Assembly (NCBI RefSeq): GCF_013364155.1
Contig: NZ_CP054916.1
Location: 7,966,001-8,030,000 of the forward strand
From: Streptomyces sp. NA02950
GTDB taxonomy: Bacteria; Actinomycetota; Actinomycetes; Streptomycetales; Streptomycetaceae
DNA: 64,000 nt
Direction: 5' to 3'
A model generated the notes under the pieces. That model saw only the letters and a program-made list of their open reading frames with translations. It made no database searches and was not told where the DNA came from. Every line of letters begins with the position of its first letter. Within the stretch, counting starts at the first letter, position 1. The translations under genes and the position numbers were made by a program. Below are positions 51,623 to 59,376 of this stretch, piece by piece.

Positions 51623-52085
51623 GTCACCAACCCTCAATAGGTGGGGAAATGTTCAGACCAAACTCCGGTTCGGAAGAGAGCCGGGGGAAGCACAAAGGAA
51701 GTCGGGAGACGCTTTTCGGGGGCGGCAACACGAGCGCCGCCGTGACGGGACGGTCCGTCCAGGGCCAACCCTGCATGAGGGGAACTCGGGCAGTCAAGCG
51801 AAACCTTGTTCGCGGCGTGTCCTTTACCCGGTGCCAACTTCCTTGATTTCAGCTTGAATCCGTGACATCGGTCGAGGCACGTTCGAGGCACACCGGGTGC
51901 CTCTTGAAAGCACGCGTCAACCCGGCTTCACTGAAAACGCGATTGCGCTTCAATGCCGTGCCGGTCCTCCGGCGCATCAATGGTTTTTGGCCACCGCCCG
52001 ATCCGTCCGAGCAGGGTGCATGACAAAGTTGGAAACAGGAGCACACCGGCATCCCGGCCCTCCGAACTATGGGGGCGCCGACACC
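51623..52085. promoter_or_regulatory. Divergent region between megasynthase operon and sigma-factor gene
   Basis: 463 bases between the NRPS start and my chosen sigma-factor start. The sigma frame stays open through much of it, and an ATG at 52020 could extend that protein by 22 residues. The NRPS promoter must be here; one candidate is listed separately. I see no other gene and no long repeat. Confidence 0.5.
51768..51797 (-). promoter_or_regulatory. Candidate promoter of the megasynthase operon
   Basis: On the minus strand TTGACT is followed after 18 bases by CAGGGT, about 145 bases upstream of the NRPS ATG. The -35 is good, the -10 weak. It is a vegetative-type promoter guess only, and an AntA-type promoter could lie elsewhere in the region. 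Confidence 0.25.
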
Positions 52086-52613
52086 GTGAGAACAGCGAAC
52101 GAACCCTGCCCGCCGACCGTCTCGGTTCTGCTGCCACGCGCCCAGGCGGGCGACCGCCGGGCCATGAACGACCTTCTCCTGCACATAGCGCCCTTCGTCC
52201 GTCGGCTGTGCCTCTCGATCTCCCGGCGGCACAGTTCCGACGCCGCACAGGAGGCGATGCTGGCCATCTACCGCGGTGTCGCGGGGCTGCGCGAGCCGTC
52301 CGCGTTCTACGGCTGGGTACGGGCCGTCACGGTGCGGGAGGCGGTGCGCACATCCAAGCGGCTGAGCCAGGGCCCGGCCGGTGAACTGCCCGAACTCGCC
52401 CAGGACGGCAACGCGTTGGTGGCCGTCCACATATCCGATGTGATGGACCGGCTGCCCAACCAGCACCGCCAGGTCCTGACCCTGCGCGCCGTCTATGGTC
52501 TGAATGAACAGGAGATGGCGGACACGCTGTCCGTGCCGGTCGGCACCGTCCGGTCCCGGCTGCACCGTGCCCGCCGCAACTTCGAGGACGCCTGGCACCA
52601 GCGGCCCGCCTGA
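52086..52613 (+). CDS. ECF-type RNA polymerase sigma factor (AntA-like)
   Basis: Sigma-70 family regulator of about 175 aa. Region 2: HIAPFVRRLCLSISRRHSSD and AQEAMLAIYRGVAGLREPSAF, with WVRAVTVREAVR. Region 4: DRLPNQHRQVLTLRAVYGL, then the helix-turn-helix EQEMADTLSVPVGTVRSRL. I use the GTG at 52086 with GGGGG ten bases upstream, which gives the usual AntA-like length; ATG at 52020 is the alternative. There is no anti-sigma gene beside it. In antimycin clusters an orphan ECF sigma AntA switches on the starter-unit operons and is controlled by ClpXP through a C-terminal Ala-Ala. This protein ends in Arg-Pro-Ala, so that signal looks changed. Its position divergent from the NRPS supports a cluster-specific role. 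Confidence 0.88.
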   Translation: MRTANEPCPPTVSVLLPRAQAGDRRAMNDLLLHIAPFVRRLCLSISRRHSSDAAQEAMLAIYRGVAGLREPSAFYGWVRAVTVREAVRTSKRLSQGPAGELPELAQDGNALVAVHISDVMDRLPNQHRQVLTLRAVYGLNEQEMADTLSVPVGTVRSRLHRARRNFEDAWHQRPA

Positions 52614-52718
52614 CCGTACCGGCCCTCACACGGCCGGCAGGAGTCCTCACCCGCCGCTCGCCCAGGGCGGTGGAAGCCCCCCACCTACAGATCATCAGGC
52701 CAGAAGGAGAATCGCACC

Positions 52719-54116
52719 ATGGCACGGCCTCGGCATCCCCTCACCCTGCTGCGTGCCCTGACCGCTGACACCCAGCTCTCCTACGCGGAACTGGTGGCCG
52801 ACACCCACGAGGCCCTGGGATTCGGGAAACTGCAAAGACGCCGGGAGAAGGTGTCCCGCTGGGAAACCCAGGGAATTCCGCCCGACCGCAGCACCCAGCT
52901 CGTCATCGCCCATATCCATCAGGTGCCCGAGGAAGAGGTGCAGCGCCTGGGATGGCCCCACTGGCTACATCTCGGCAAACCCGCCGCGCCGCGCGCCACG
53001 CGCACCGGTTTACGTGAGGAAAGGGGAGGAGGGGCGGGCGGCGCGAGAGCTGACGCGAAACGGTCGGACGGTTATCACGGCCGGTCCCGTCTCGCCGTCT
53101 CGGGAACGGCTCTCGTTTCCTTCGTGCGGGAAACGCTGGCCATGGTCTCCATGGCCCCGCCGCCGCCCCCGGTACCGGCGTGTATACATGCCCACAACGT
53201 CACCCCGGAAACCGCAGCCCTGTTAGAGGAGCGCGCGGCCTCGCTCTACAGCTTGGTCTCGGCCATCAATCCCGTTGCGCTGCACCGAGTGGCCCGAGCC
53301 GAATTCGAGTTGGCCAGGACATTGGTGACGGACAGCGGATACGACCTGGTGACCGGATCGCGCCTCCTTCTTGTTGTCGCCCGCCTCGGACACCTGTGCG
53401 GTGTTGTCAGCAAGGGCACCGGGGACGACGCGCGGGCCGCGCGCTACTACCTCGCCGCCGTCCGCGCCGCCGCCCGGGCGGGCGACAGCCTCATGACGGC
53501 CGTCTGCCTCGCGGACCTGGCCTGGTGCCATGCCGACGCGGGCGACCCCGACGATGTGCTCTCCCTCGTCAGGGCCGCGCGCTCACTCGCCCCCGAGCCC
53601 CCGCCCTCGCTCGCCGTCGTCCTGCACAGCAGGGAGGCCCGCGCCCACGCCCGGTGCGGTGAACTCATCGCCAGCGCCCGGGCCCTGGACCGCACCACCG
53701 GGCTCCTGGCCCGAAGCACGGATGGCGGGGCGGCCCCCTACCAGAACGTCGGGGACGCGTGGCTGTCCATCGCCACCGCCCGGGCCTGGCTCGACGCGGG
53801 CCAGCCGAAACGGGCCCTGGAGCACTTCGCCCCACTGCTGTCCGGCGTACGGCGGACGCCGCCGCGGGGCGGCGGCGACCCGGAGCAGCCGCCACTGCTG
53901 GTCGCCCGCGACCTGTTGTCCGTGGCCGACGCGCAACTGGCGCTCCGGGACGTCGACGCGGCCGTGGACAGCGCCCGTCGGGCGGTGTCCCAGTTCGACC
54001 GGGTCCCCACCGGTATCCTCGGTCGCTGTCGGCGGGCCTTCGCCTCCCACGCGGACACCCCGGCGGTGCGGGACCTCACCGACTTCCTGGCGGAGACCCC
54101 GGCCCCGGCGGCCTGA
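52719..54116 (+). CDS. XRE-like regulator with TPR-like helical repeats
   Basis: 465 aa; ATG at 52719 with AAGGAG eight bases upstream, 105 bases after the sigma gene in the same direction. Residues 1-75 form a helix-turn-helix of the Streptomyces XRE type (LTADTQLSYAELVADTHEAL, then KVSRWETQGIPPDRSTQLVI). A basic Gly/Arg linker follows. From about 170 to the end there are regularly spaced helices rich in Ala/Arg/Leu (AARYYLAAVRAAARAGD, RLGHLCGVV, AWLDAGQPKRALEHF) resembling TPR repeats of regulators that sense a ligand or peptide. It probably helps control the cluster or the nearby exporter; I cannot name its signal. It ends in Ala-Ala, incidentally the tail expected of an AntA degron. Confidence 0.8.
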   Translation: MARPRHPLTLLRALTADTQLSYAELVADTHEALGFGKLQRRREKVSRWETQGIPPDRSTQLVIAHIHQVPEEEVQRLGWPHWLHLGKPAAPRATRTGLREERGGGAGGARADAKRSDGYHGRSRLAVSGTALVSFVRETLAMVSMAPPPPPVPACIHAHNVTPETAALLEERAASLYSLVSAINPVALHRVARAEFELARTLVTDSGYDLVTGSRLLLVVARLGHLCGVVSKGTGDDARAARYYLAAVRAAARAGDSLMTAVCLADLAWCHADAGDPDDVLSLVRAARSLAPEPPPSLAVVLHSREARAHARCGELIASARALDRTTGLLARSTDGGAAPYQNVGDAWLSIATARAWLDAGQPKRALEHFAPLLSGVRRTPPRGGGDPEQPPLLVARDLLSVADAQLALRDVDAAVDSARRAVSQFDRVPTGILGRCRRAFASHADTPAVRDLTDFLAETPAPAA

Positions 54117-54143
54117 CCGGACGGCTCGCCCGGCACCGGTCGC

Positions 54144-54980
54144 TCAGCCGGTCGCCGTCAGCATCCGTACCGCTTCCTCGGTCGCGGGGTCGTCGGGCAG
54201 ATAGGCCAGAAAGTGGTGGCCGGGCTCCTCCACGGCGGCCAGCTTCACGTACCGCAGCCGCAGCGGACCCGCCACCGGATGGTGGAAGCGGCGCACCGCG
54301 GGCTGATAGCCGGCCGTCTCCCGCTGCTCGTACCAGTGGGCCGCGTGCGGATCGGCCAGCACCTCACCGACCAGCTCGGCGAACCGCGGGTCCTGCGGAA
54401 CACGCGCCGCGCGGGCCCGGAACTGCCCCAGCAGGGCGCGCGCGTCCCGCTCCCAGTCCGCCAGCAGGGACCGAGCCGGGGGCCAACGGAACACCAGCCA
54501 CAGCAGATTGCGCTCCTTGGGACGCAGCCGCGCAGGATCGGTGAGGAGAGCCGCGTACCCGGCGTTCCACGCGATCAGATCCCAGTGCGGGTCCAGGACC
54601 ACGGCCGGATGCGGGTCCATCGTCCGTACCAGCGTCAGCAGGTTGGGCGACGCCCAGCTCGCTGCCCACGTGGGCGGTGCGCTCTCCTCGACGAACGACA
54701 GCACGTGGGCGGTTTCCACGGAGTTCAGCCGCAGCGCACGCGCCACCGACCGCAGCACCTGCTCGGAGGTGCCCACCCGGCCCTGCTCCAGCCAGGTGTA
54801 CCAGGACGTGCTGATGCCGGCGAGCCCCGCCACCTCGGACCGGCGCAGCCCCGGTGTGCGGCGGCCAGGGGTGTCCGGCAGCCCCACCGTTTCCGGCTTC
54901 AGCCGGTCGCGGCGCGACCGCAGAAAGGCGCCCAGCTCCCGGCGGGGCGTGGTCGGCGCGGGCGTGCGCGCGGCGCTCAT
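54144..54980 (-). CDS. XRE regulator with MmyB-like ligand-binding domain
   Basis: 278 aa from the ATG at 54980. N-terminal helix-turn-helix: LGAFLRSRRDRLKPE, TPGLRRSEVAGLAGIS, then YTWLEQGR, characteristic of this family. The C-terminal MmyB-like domain has VVLDPHWDLIAWNAGYAAL, FRWPPARSLLADWE and HPVAGPLRLRYVKL, a PAS-like fold that binds hydrophobic ligands. It is divergent from the MFS transporter (126-base gap), the usual arrangement for a repressor of an efflux gene that responds to the exported compound. It is convergent with the XRE/TPR gene. Confidence 0.9.
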   Translation of the reverse strand: MSAARTPAPTTPRRELGAFLRSRRDRLKPETVGLPDTPGRRTPGLRRSEVAGLAGISTSWYTWLEQGRVGTSEQVLRSVARALRLNSVETAHVLSFVEESAPPTWAASWASPNLLTLVRTMDPHPAVVLDPHWDLIAWNAGYAALLTDPARLRPKERNLLWLVFRWPPARSLLADWERDARALLGQFRARAARVPQDPRFAELVGEVLADPHAAHWYEQRETAGYQPAVRRFHHPVAGPLRLRYVKLAAVEEPGHHFLAYLPDDPATEEAVRMLTATG

Positions 54981-55106
54981 GGCGCAAGTTCCCCCGGTTC
55001 GCTGTCGTTGCCGTTGCTCGCGGTGCGTGGCTCGTGGCTCGTGGCTGTGAGCGATGGTAATAGTCTGCGGCCCCGTCCCCGGCCCGTCCGGTGGTGGGCT
55101 GATGGC

Positions 55107-56336
55107 ATGCCGAGGAAATCCCGTCCGCACATGACACATGGCGGCTGCCCACCCGTTCCCGGACCGTCCGCCACCGGCCGTCCGCCGGTGGGCACACTGC
55201 CCGCCTCCACCCTGTGGCTGCTCCGCGCCGCCGGATTCACCAGCAACTTCGACCGCTTCTGCATCGCTCCCATGCTCGTGGTCATCGCGTCCCGGCTCGG
55301 GGTGTCCCTGCCCGCCGTTGTCCTCGCCGCCGGTGGCTACTCCCTGACGTACGGTCTGATGCAGCCGGTCTGGGGCCTGGCAGGTGATCTGCTGGGCCGG
55401 GTGCGGGTGATGCGGTTGTCCCTCACCGGAGCGGCACTGGCCGCGCTGTGTTCGGCTCTGGCACCCGGCGCACCGTCCCTCATCGCCGCACGGGCCGCCG
55501 CCGGTGGCTTCTTCGCCGCGTCCATCGCCGCCTCGCTGACGTACATCGGTGACACCGTGCCCGCCGGTGTGCGGCAGCGCCCGCTCAGTGAGCTGATGAC
55601 CGCCTTCGCCCTGGGCACGGCGGTGGCCACCGCCGTGGCCGGAGCCATGTCCCACTACCTCAGCTGGCGGCTGGTGTTCGCCCTGCCCGGCCTCCTCGCC
55701 GGCGGTCTGGCCGTGGCGTTGCGCCGGCTTCCCGAACCGCCGCGCGAGCGCCCCTCCTCGCCACTCGCCCCGTTCCATGTGGTGCTGCGCTCGCGCCGAC
55801 AGTGGTACGTCATGGCGGTCGCTCTGCTGGAGGGAGCCGTCCTGCTGGGCTTCCTCACCTATCTGGCACCCGCGCTCGAAGCACACGGTGTGCCCGTCGC
55901 CGTGGCCGGTGCGGTCGCGGCCCTCTACGGAGCCGGGTCCATGGCGGCGGCGCAGGCGGTCAAGCGTCTGGCCGGGCGCTGCACACCGGTACGGCTCATC
56001 GTGGCCGGAGGAACGCAGATGGCGCTGGGCTATCTGCTCGCGGGATGGGATCAGTCGGTGCCGACGCTCGTCGTCACGGCGCTGCTGCTGGGTGGCGGCT
56101 GGTCCTTCCTGCACTCCACCCTCCAGGCGTGGGCCACGGAGGTCCCGCCGCCCTCCGCCCGTGCGACGGGTGTCGCGATGTTCGGGGTGGCCCTGTACAC
56201 GGGCAGCGCCCTGGCCAGTGGCCTGACCGCGCACGCCGCCGGTGCGCACGCCTACCGGCCGCTGTTCTGGCTGGCCGCGCTGCTGACGGTGCCGCTCACG
56301 GCCGCGGCCGCCGTGGGACGGGCCCGCTTCCGATAG
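55107..56336 (+). CDS. MFS transporter, drug-efflux type
   Basis: Integral membrane exporter of 409 aa with about 12 hydrophobic segments. Conserved loop motifs include GLAGDLLGRVRVMRLSL between TM2 and TM3 and LALAAL-like alanine-rich helices after it. WRLVFALPGLLAGGLAVAL and FGVALYTGSALASGL are later segments. ATG at 55107 is my choice; ATG at 55131 is possible since no clear ribosome site decides. Divergent from the MmyB-like regulator, which probably controls it. Its location beside the cluster makes it a candidate exporter of the depsipeptide, but it may equally be an unrelated efflux pump. Confidence 0.88.
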   Translation: MPRKSRPHMTHGGCPPVPGPSATGRPPVGTLPASTLWLLRAAGFTSNFDRFCIAPMLVVIASRLGVSLPAVVLAAGGYSLTYGLMQPVWGLAGDLLGRVRVMRLSLTGAALAALCSALAPGAPSLIAARAAAGGFFAASIAASLTYIGDTVPAGVRQRPLSELMTAFALGTAVATAVAGAMSHYLSWRLVFALPGLLAGGLAVALRRLPEPPRERPSSPLAPFHVVLRSRRQWYVMAVALLEGAVLLGFLTYLAPALEAHGVPVAVAGAVAALYGAGSMAAAQAVKRLAGRCTPVRLIVAGGTQMALGYLLAGWDQSVPTLVVTALLLGGGWSFLHSTLQAWATEVPPPSARATGVAMFGVALYTGSALASGLTAHAAGAHAYRPLFWLAALLTVPLTAAAAVGRARFR

Positions 56337-56357
56337 ACAGCGTGCGCTGCGCACGCA

Positions 56358-56513
56358 TCAGTTTCGGAGTACCGCCGGCGCACGGACGGGGAGTGGGCCG
56401 ACCGCGCCGAGTTCCTGGAGCACATCACCCACGTGCGCAGCCTCGTCGCCGACGGCCATGTCGAGGAGACCACCCTGATGCTCAAGGGCTCCGACGCGAC
56501 CGCAACATCGGCA
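56358..56513 (+). pseudogene. Unrecognised gene fragment
   Basis: About 50 codons (EYRRRTDGEWADRAEFLEH, then VRSLVADGHVEETTLMLKG) look like a genuine protein segment with good codon bias, but there is no start, and the frame runs into unrelated sequence at about 56513. Possibly part of a small cytosolic protein. I cannot name the family. Confidence 0.3.
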
Positions 56514-56576
56514 GCGCGGTGGGTTGTTCGGACAGGTTGGTGTCGCGCCGAGCCGCCCGCATCCCTGAGCCGCGGA

Positions 56577-56613
56577 GGCGGGGCCGTGGCGCGGGCGCTC
56601 CGGCGGCCCCGCC
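56577..56613. terminator. Hairpin upstream of the convergent VOC gene end
   Basis: GGCGGGGCCG pairs with CGGCCCCGCC over 10 bases around a 17-base loop. It lies 46 bases from the VOC stop at 56659, so it probably ends that transcript and anything coming from the MFS side. Confidence 0.6.
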
Positions 56614-56658
56614 GCGTCGGGTGGCCGGAGCGCCTTCGTGCGGGTGTCCGGGGGCGGT

Positions 56659-57066
56659 TCAGCTCTGGACCGCTGCCGGGTCCATCCACACCACTTCCCA
56701 GGTGTGACCGTCGGGGTCCTGGAAGGACCGGCCGTACATGAAGCCGTGGTCCTGGGGGTCTCCGGCGGGCGTGCCACCCGCGGCCAGCGCCTTGTCCGCC
56801 AGCTCGTCGACCTTGGCCCGGCTTTCGGCGCTCAGACAGAGAAGCACCTCGGAGGTCTTGGTGGAGTCCGCGATCTCCTTACTGGTGAAGTCCTGGTAGC
56901 GCTGCTTGGTGAGCAGCATGGCGACGATCGTCTCGCTGATGACGACGCATGCGCAGTCATCCGTCGTGAACTGCGGGTTGATCGAGTAGCCGAGCTCGGT
57001 GAAGAACTTCTTCGAGGTCTCCAGATCATTCGTCGCGAGGTTTACGAAGATCATCTGCTGGTACAC
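56659..57066 (-). CDS. VOC-family (glyoxalase/bleomycin-resistance fold) protein
   Basis: 135 aa vicinal-oxygen-chelate protein. MIFVNLATNDLETSKKFFTE at the start and FQDPDGHTWEVVWMDP at the end are the paired beta-alpha-beta-beta-beta units. Likely metal ligands are the Glu in WEVVW and polar residues of the first repeat; the usual first-position His is not obvious. Codon use is slightly less GC-biased (several AAG/GAG, ATC blocks, a TTT). Members range from lyases to antibiotic-binding proteins; the function here is unknown. Transcribed alone. Confidence 0.88.
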   Translation of the reverse strand: MYQQMIFVNLATNDLETSKKFFTELGYSINPQFTTDDCACVVISETIVAMLLTKQRYQDFTSKEIADSTKTSEVLLCLSAESRAKVDELADKALAAGGTPAGDPQDHGFMYGRSFQDPDGHTWEVVWMDPAAVQS

Positions 57067-57154
57067 GGGCCGTCTCCTTCTTCGTTGTGGCGTTCCGTAG
57101 GGGTGGACTGCGCTGTCCCGCGGAACTCATCGCCCGTCGAAGAGAATCTTCGCG

Positions 57155-57370
57155 TCAGCCGGCGGGCTCGTGGCGGTCCAGCTCCGTGAGCGGCTGCCGC
57201 AGACAGGCCCGTGCCGCGGCGGTCTCCTTCTCGGGGAGCGCGGCGAAGAGCGTGCGGCGTAGGGCGCGCGCCCGGTGACCCGGGTCGGGTGAGGGCCTTC
57301 TGCCCCTGGGGGGGGCGAGCGTCAGCAGCGGGGAGCCGCGGTGGTCCGGGTCGCGCGTGTAGTGCGCGTG
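57155..57370 (-). pseudogene. MarR-family regulator, frameshifted C-terminal remnant
   Basis: Reading on the minus strand, RGSPLLTLAPP is followed, after an apparent frameshift in a run of G residues near 57310, by QKALTRPG, then RALRRTLFAALPEKETAAARA and LTELDRHEPAG. This is the wing and dimerisation helix of a MarR regulator. The recognition-helix half is missing. A tandem palindrome directly upstream could be its former operator. Confidence 0.5.
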
Positions 57371-57374
57371 CCCC

Positions 57375-57407
57375 GTGGTGACCAGGTCACCTGTGGTGAC
57401 CAGGTCA
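57375..57407. repeat. Tandem palindromic operator-like repeat
   Basis: GTGGTGACCAGGTCA occurs twice with an 18-base period (57375-57389, 57393-57407). The first copy lies in the perfect palindrome GGTGACC-A-GGTCACC (57377-57391). Two helical turns fit MarR-type dimers binding side by side. The adjacent MarR remnant is decayed. Confidence 0.5.
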
Positions 57408-57593
57408 TGGGCGACCGCCCTCCACCGCACGCTGCCGTCCCTGCCGCCCGCCGTCCGGGCGGACATCGTGCGCGCCGCACTGGCCGCCGGACCGGACGAG
57501 GAGGCGGGCCGCACCCTCGACACCGTCTCCGCGCCCCTCAGCCCCGGCCGGCGCTCACGGCTCTTCGAGGACCTCGGGGCGACGAAGCCGTAG
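57375..57593 (+). pseudogene. Possible short coding remnant, unrecognised
   Basis: The plus-strand frame reading SWATALHRTLPSLPPAVRA and later TLDTVSAPLSPGRRSRLFED to the TAG at 57593 has strong G/C third positions. It has no proper start (its first codons are the operator-like repeat) and I do not recognise it. Either a small gene tail or chance. Confidence 0.25.
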
Positions 57594-57612
57594 GCCGTTC
57601 CGCCCGGCGGCT

Positions 57613-58440
57613 TCAGGATGAAGTGCCACCGACGAAGTCGAGCAGGTCCTGGTTGAGCTCATCAGCGTGGGTGATGAAGACGCCGTGCCCCGCGCCGGGG
57701 TACTCCTTGTAGATGTTGTCCGGCACCAGCTTGGCCAGCCGCCGCCCGCAGAGATCGATCGGAGCGGAGGCATCGGCGTCACCGTGGATGATCAAGGCCG
57801 GCACCTGGAGCGCGACGGCCTCCTCACGCAGATCGGTGGAAAACCCTGTCTTGACCACCTCGACGGCCGCCTTGGCCGAGCAGTCGAGACACCTCTGCAC
57901 CGTCCACTCCACGAGCTCGGTGGAGATCTTGTTGCCCAGGTGCGTCGCGAAGAACGCCTGTGCGTTCTGGGCCATCCACCTCGGGCGGTCTCTGCTCCGC
58001 TCCGCCAGTACGGCGTCGAAGATGTTCTGGCCGATCCCCTCCGGGTTGTCCGGCGCCCAGGCCATCAACGGGGCGGTGACCGACATCAGTACCACCCGGC
58101 TCACTCGGTCATAGCCGTGGCGGGACAGGTAGCGGATCACCTCCCCACCGCCCATCGAGTGTGCCACCAGGGTCACTTCGCGGAGGTCCAGGTGCTCGAG
58201 CAGCGCCGCGAGATCATCGGCGAGCGTGTCGTAGTCGAAGCCGTGGCCGACCCAGTCCGAGCGGCCGTGCCCCCGCTTGTCGAAGGCGACGCAGCGCAGG
58301 CCCGCTTCGGACAGCGGGAGCATCTGGAACTCCCATGAGCTGCTGCTGAGCCAGGCCCCGCTCACGAACACCACCGGCCTGCCCTGTCCCCAGTCGGTGT
58401 AGAACAGGTTTGTCCCGTCAGAGCCTTCGAAGTACGGCAT
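57613..58440 (-). CDS. Alpha/beta hydrolase, non-heme chloroperoxidase-like
   Basis: 275 aa, ATG at 58440 (weak AAGGA site upstream). The family start pattern DGTNLFYTDWGQGRPVVFV is clear. Nucleophile Ser in VAHSMGGGEVIRYL near residue 96, Asp in IIHGDADASAPID near 220, His in GAGHGVFITHADE. These Ser hydrolases of the chloroperoxidase F type usually act as esterases, lactonases or perhydrolases. VFVSGAWLSSSSWEF supplies the oxyanion hole. Directly upstream on the same strand lies a decayed ArsR-like regulator, probably its former regulator. No link to the depsipeptide cluster is visible. Confidence 0.9.
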   Translation of the reverse strand: MPYFEGSDGTNLFYTDWGQGRPVVFVSGAWLSSSSWEFQMLPLSEAGLRCVAFDKRGHGRSDWVGHGFDYDTLADDLAALLEHLDLREVTLVAHSMGGGEVIRYLSRHGYDRVSRVVLMSVTAPLMAWAPDNPEGIGQNIFDAVLAERSRDRPRWMAQNAQAFFATHLGNKISTELVEWTVQRCLDCSAKAAVEVVKTGFSTDLREEAVALQVPALIIHGDADASAPIDLCGRRLAKLVPDNIYKEYPGAGHGVFITHADELNQDLLDFVGGTSS

Positions 58441-58545
58441 GGGCGTGTCCTTCCTGGACGATGAGGTGTCGCTGCGTCTGGGAAGGACTCTCGTCCATCG
58501 GAGGTCACACCGTCGATTACTCCCGACGTAACGAGCGGCGCGGAC

Positions 58546-58880
58546 TCAGGCCTGGTCCGTCCCGTCCGTCCCGTCCGACGGGTGGGGAAGCAACGGGAAC
58601 AGCCGGGTGATGAGGGCCACCGGACGGGCGCCCTCGGGCCGCGCCAGGGGGCGTTGTCCGCGGTCCTGGTAGGGGGCGAGTGCCCGTCGGACGGCGTCCG
58701 CGACCCGGCTCATCTCCTCGGGCGTCAAGTAGGCGATGGCGCTGAAGGCTTCGTCGTGGCGCCATGCGGCGGCGCTTGATCGCGTTGGGCGAGCCATCGC
58801 TGCCAGCTCTCGTCCTCCAGCCCTCGGGCCAACTCGCCGAACCGCTCCTCCGCGGGTGCGCCGGCGGTGGGGTTGCGCTG
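58546..58880 (-). pseudogene. ArsR-type helix-turn-helix regulator, frameshifted C-terminal part
   Basis: On the minus strand two frames carry successive pieces of one protein: [20 protein letters not shown], then in another frame WRHDEAFSAIAYLTPEEMSR, VADAVRRALAPYQDR and PVALITRLFPLLP. The pattern (LTPEE..., 'RP-EGA-RPV', 'FPLLP') is the C-terminal domain of ArsR-like regulators common in Streptomyces. The frameshift is near 58755-58770, and the DNA-binding N-terminus is not found. Non-functional. Confidence 0.5.
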
Positions 58881-58929
58881 CCTCAGGCGCCAGGGGCGTG
58901 CGCGACCCCTACCCGGCTCTGCCACCGGA

Positions 58930-59262
58930 AGCGGAACGGGGTTCGCTGCGCCGGGTCACGGTGGTGGGGGAGGAGATCCTGAGCCGCACGTGCCAGGAGG
59001 CGGTCGCGTTCGGCACCACGGAACTGTCCGCGTTGATCGACGACATCTTCCTGGCGATGCATGTGGCCGATGGCGCCGGTCTGGCCGCCCACCAGGTAGG
59101 CGTCGACCTGCGGCTGTTCACGAGACTGACCATCTCTTCGGTCACACCTGTCTCGACCGACTGTCCGCGCGCGACCGCAAGGACGCGCTGCGACAGATGG
59201 CAGACCGTCGTGAGGATGTCTTCGCGCGACGCGCGATCAAGGCCGCCCGCTTGGGCCGGTGA
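58930..59262 (+). pseudogene. def: Peptide deformylase, internally deleted and frameshifted
   Basis: The N-terminal part ([33 protein letters not shown]) is the first motif region of peptide deformylase, with [10 protein letters not shown] matching the family's GxGLAAxQ. At about 59123 the sequence jumps, in another frame, to [20 protein letters not shown] and [17 protein letters not shown], the metal-binding HExxH helix and C-terminus. The EGCLS Cys motif and about 60 residues are missing. The metal site cannot form, so this accessory deformylase is dead. Confidence 0.7.
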
Positions 59263-59314
59263 GACGCTTGCTCTCGGCGGCGGCCCGCCCGGGGTGCGGC
59301 GGGTGCCGCCGCCC

Positions 59315-59345
59315 GGCAAGCGGGTGGCGCACCCACCCGCTTGCC
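59315..59345. terminator. Strong hairpin between def remnant and lipoprotein gene
   Basis: GGCAAGCGGGTGG pairs perfectly with CCACCCGCTTGCC (13 bp) around a 5-base loop, between the plus-strand remnant and the minus-strand gene ending at 59377. Likely a bidirectional terminator. Confidence 0.7.
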
Positions 59346-59376
59346 CGGGCGACAAGGGACCCTGACCGAAGGGGCG

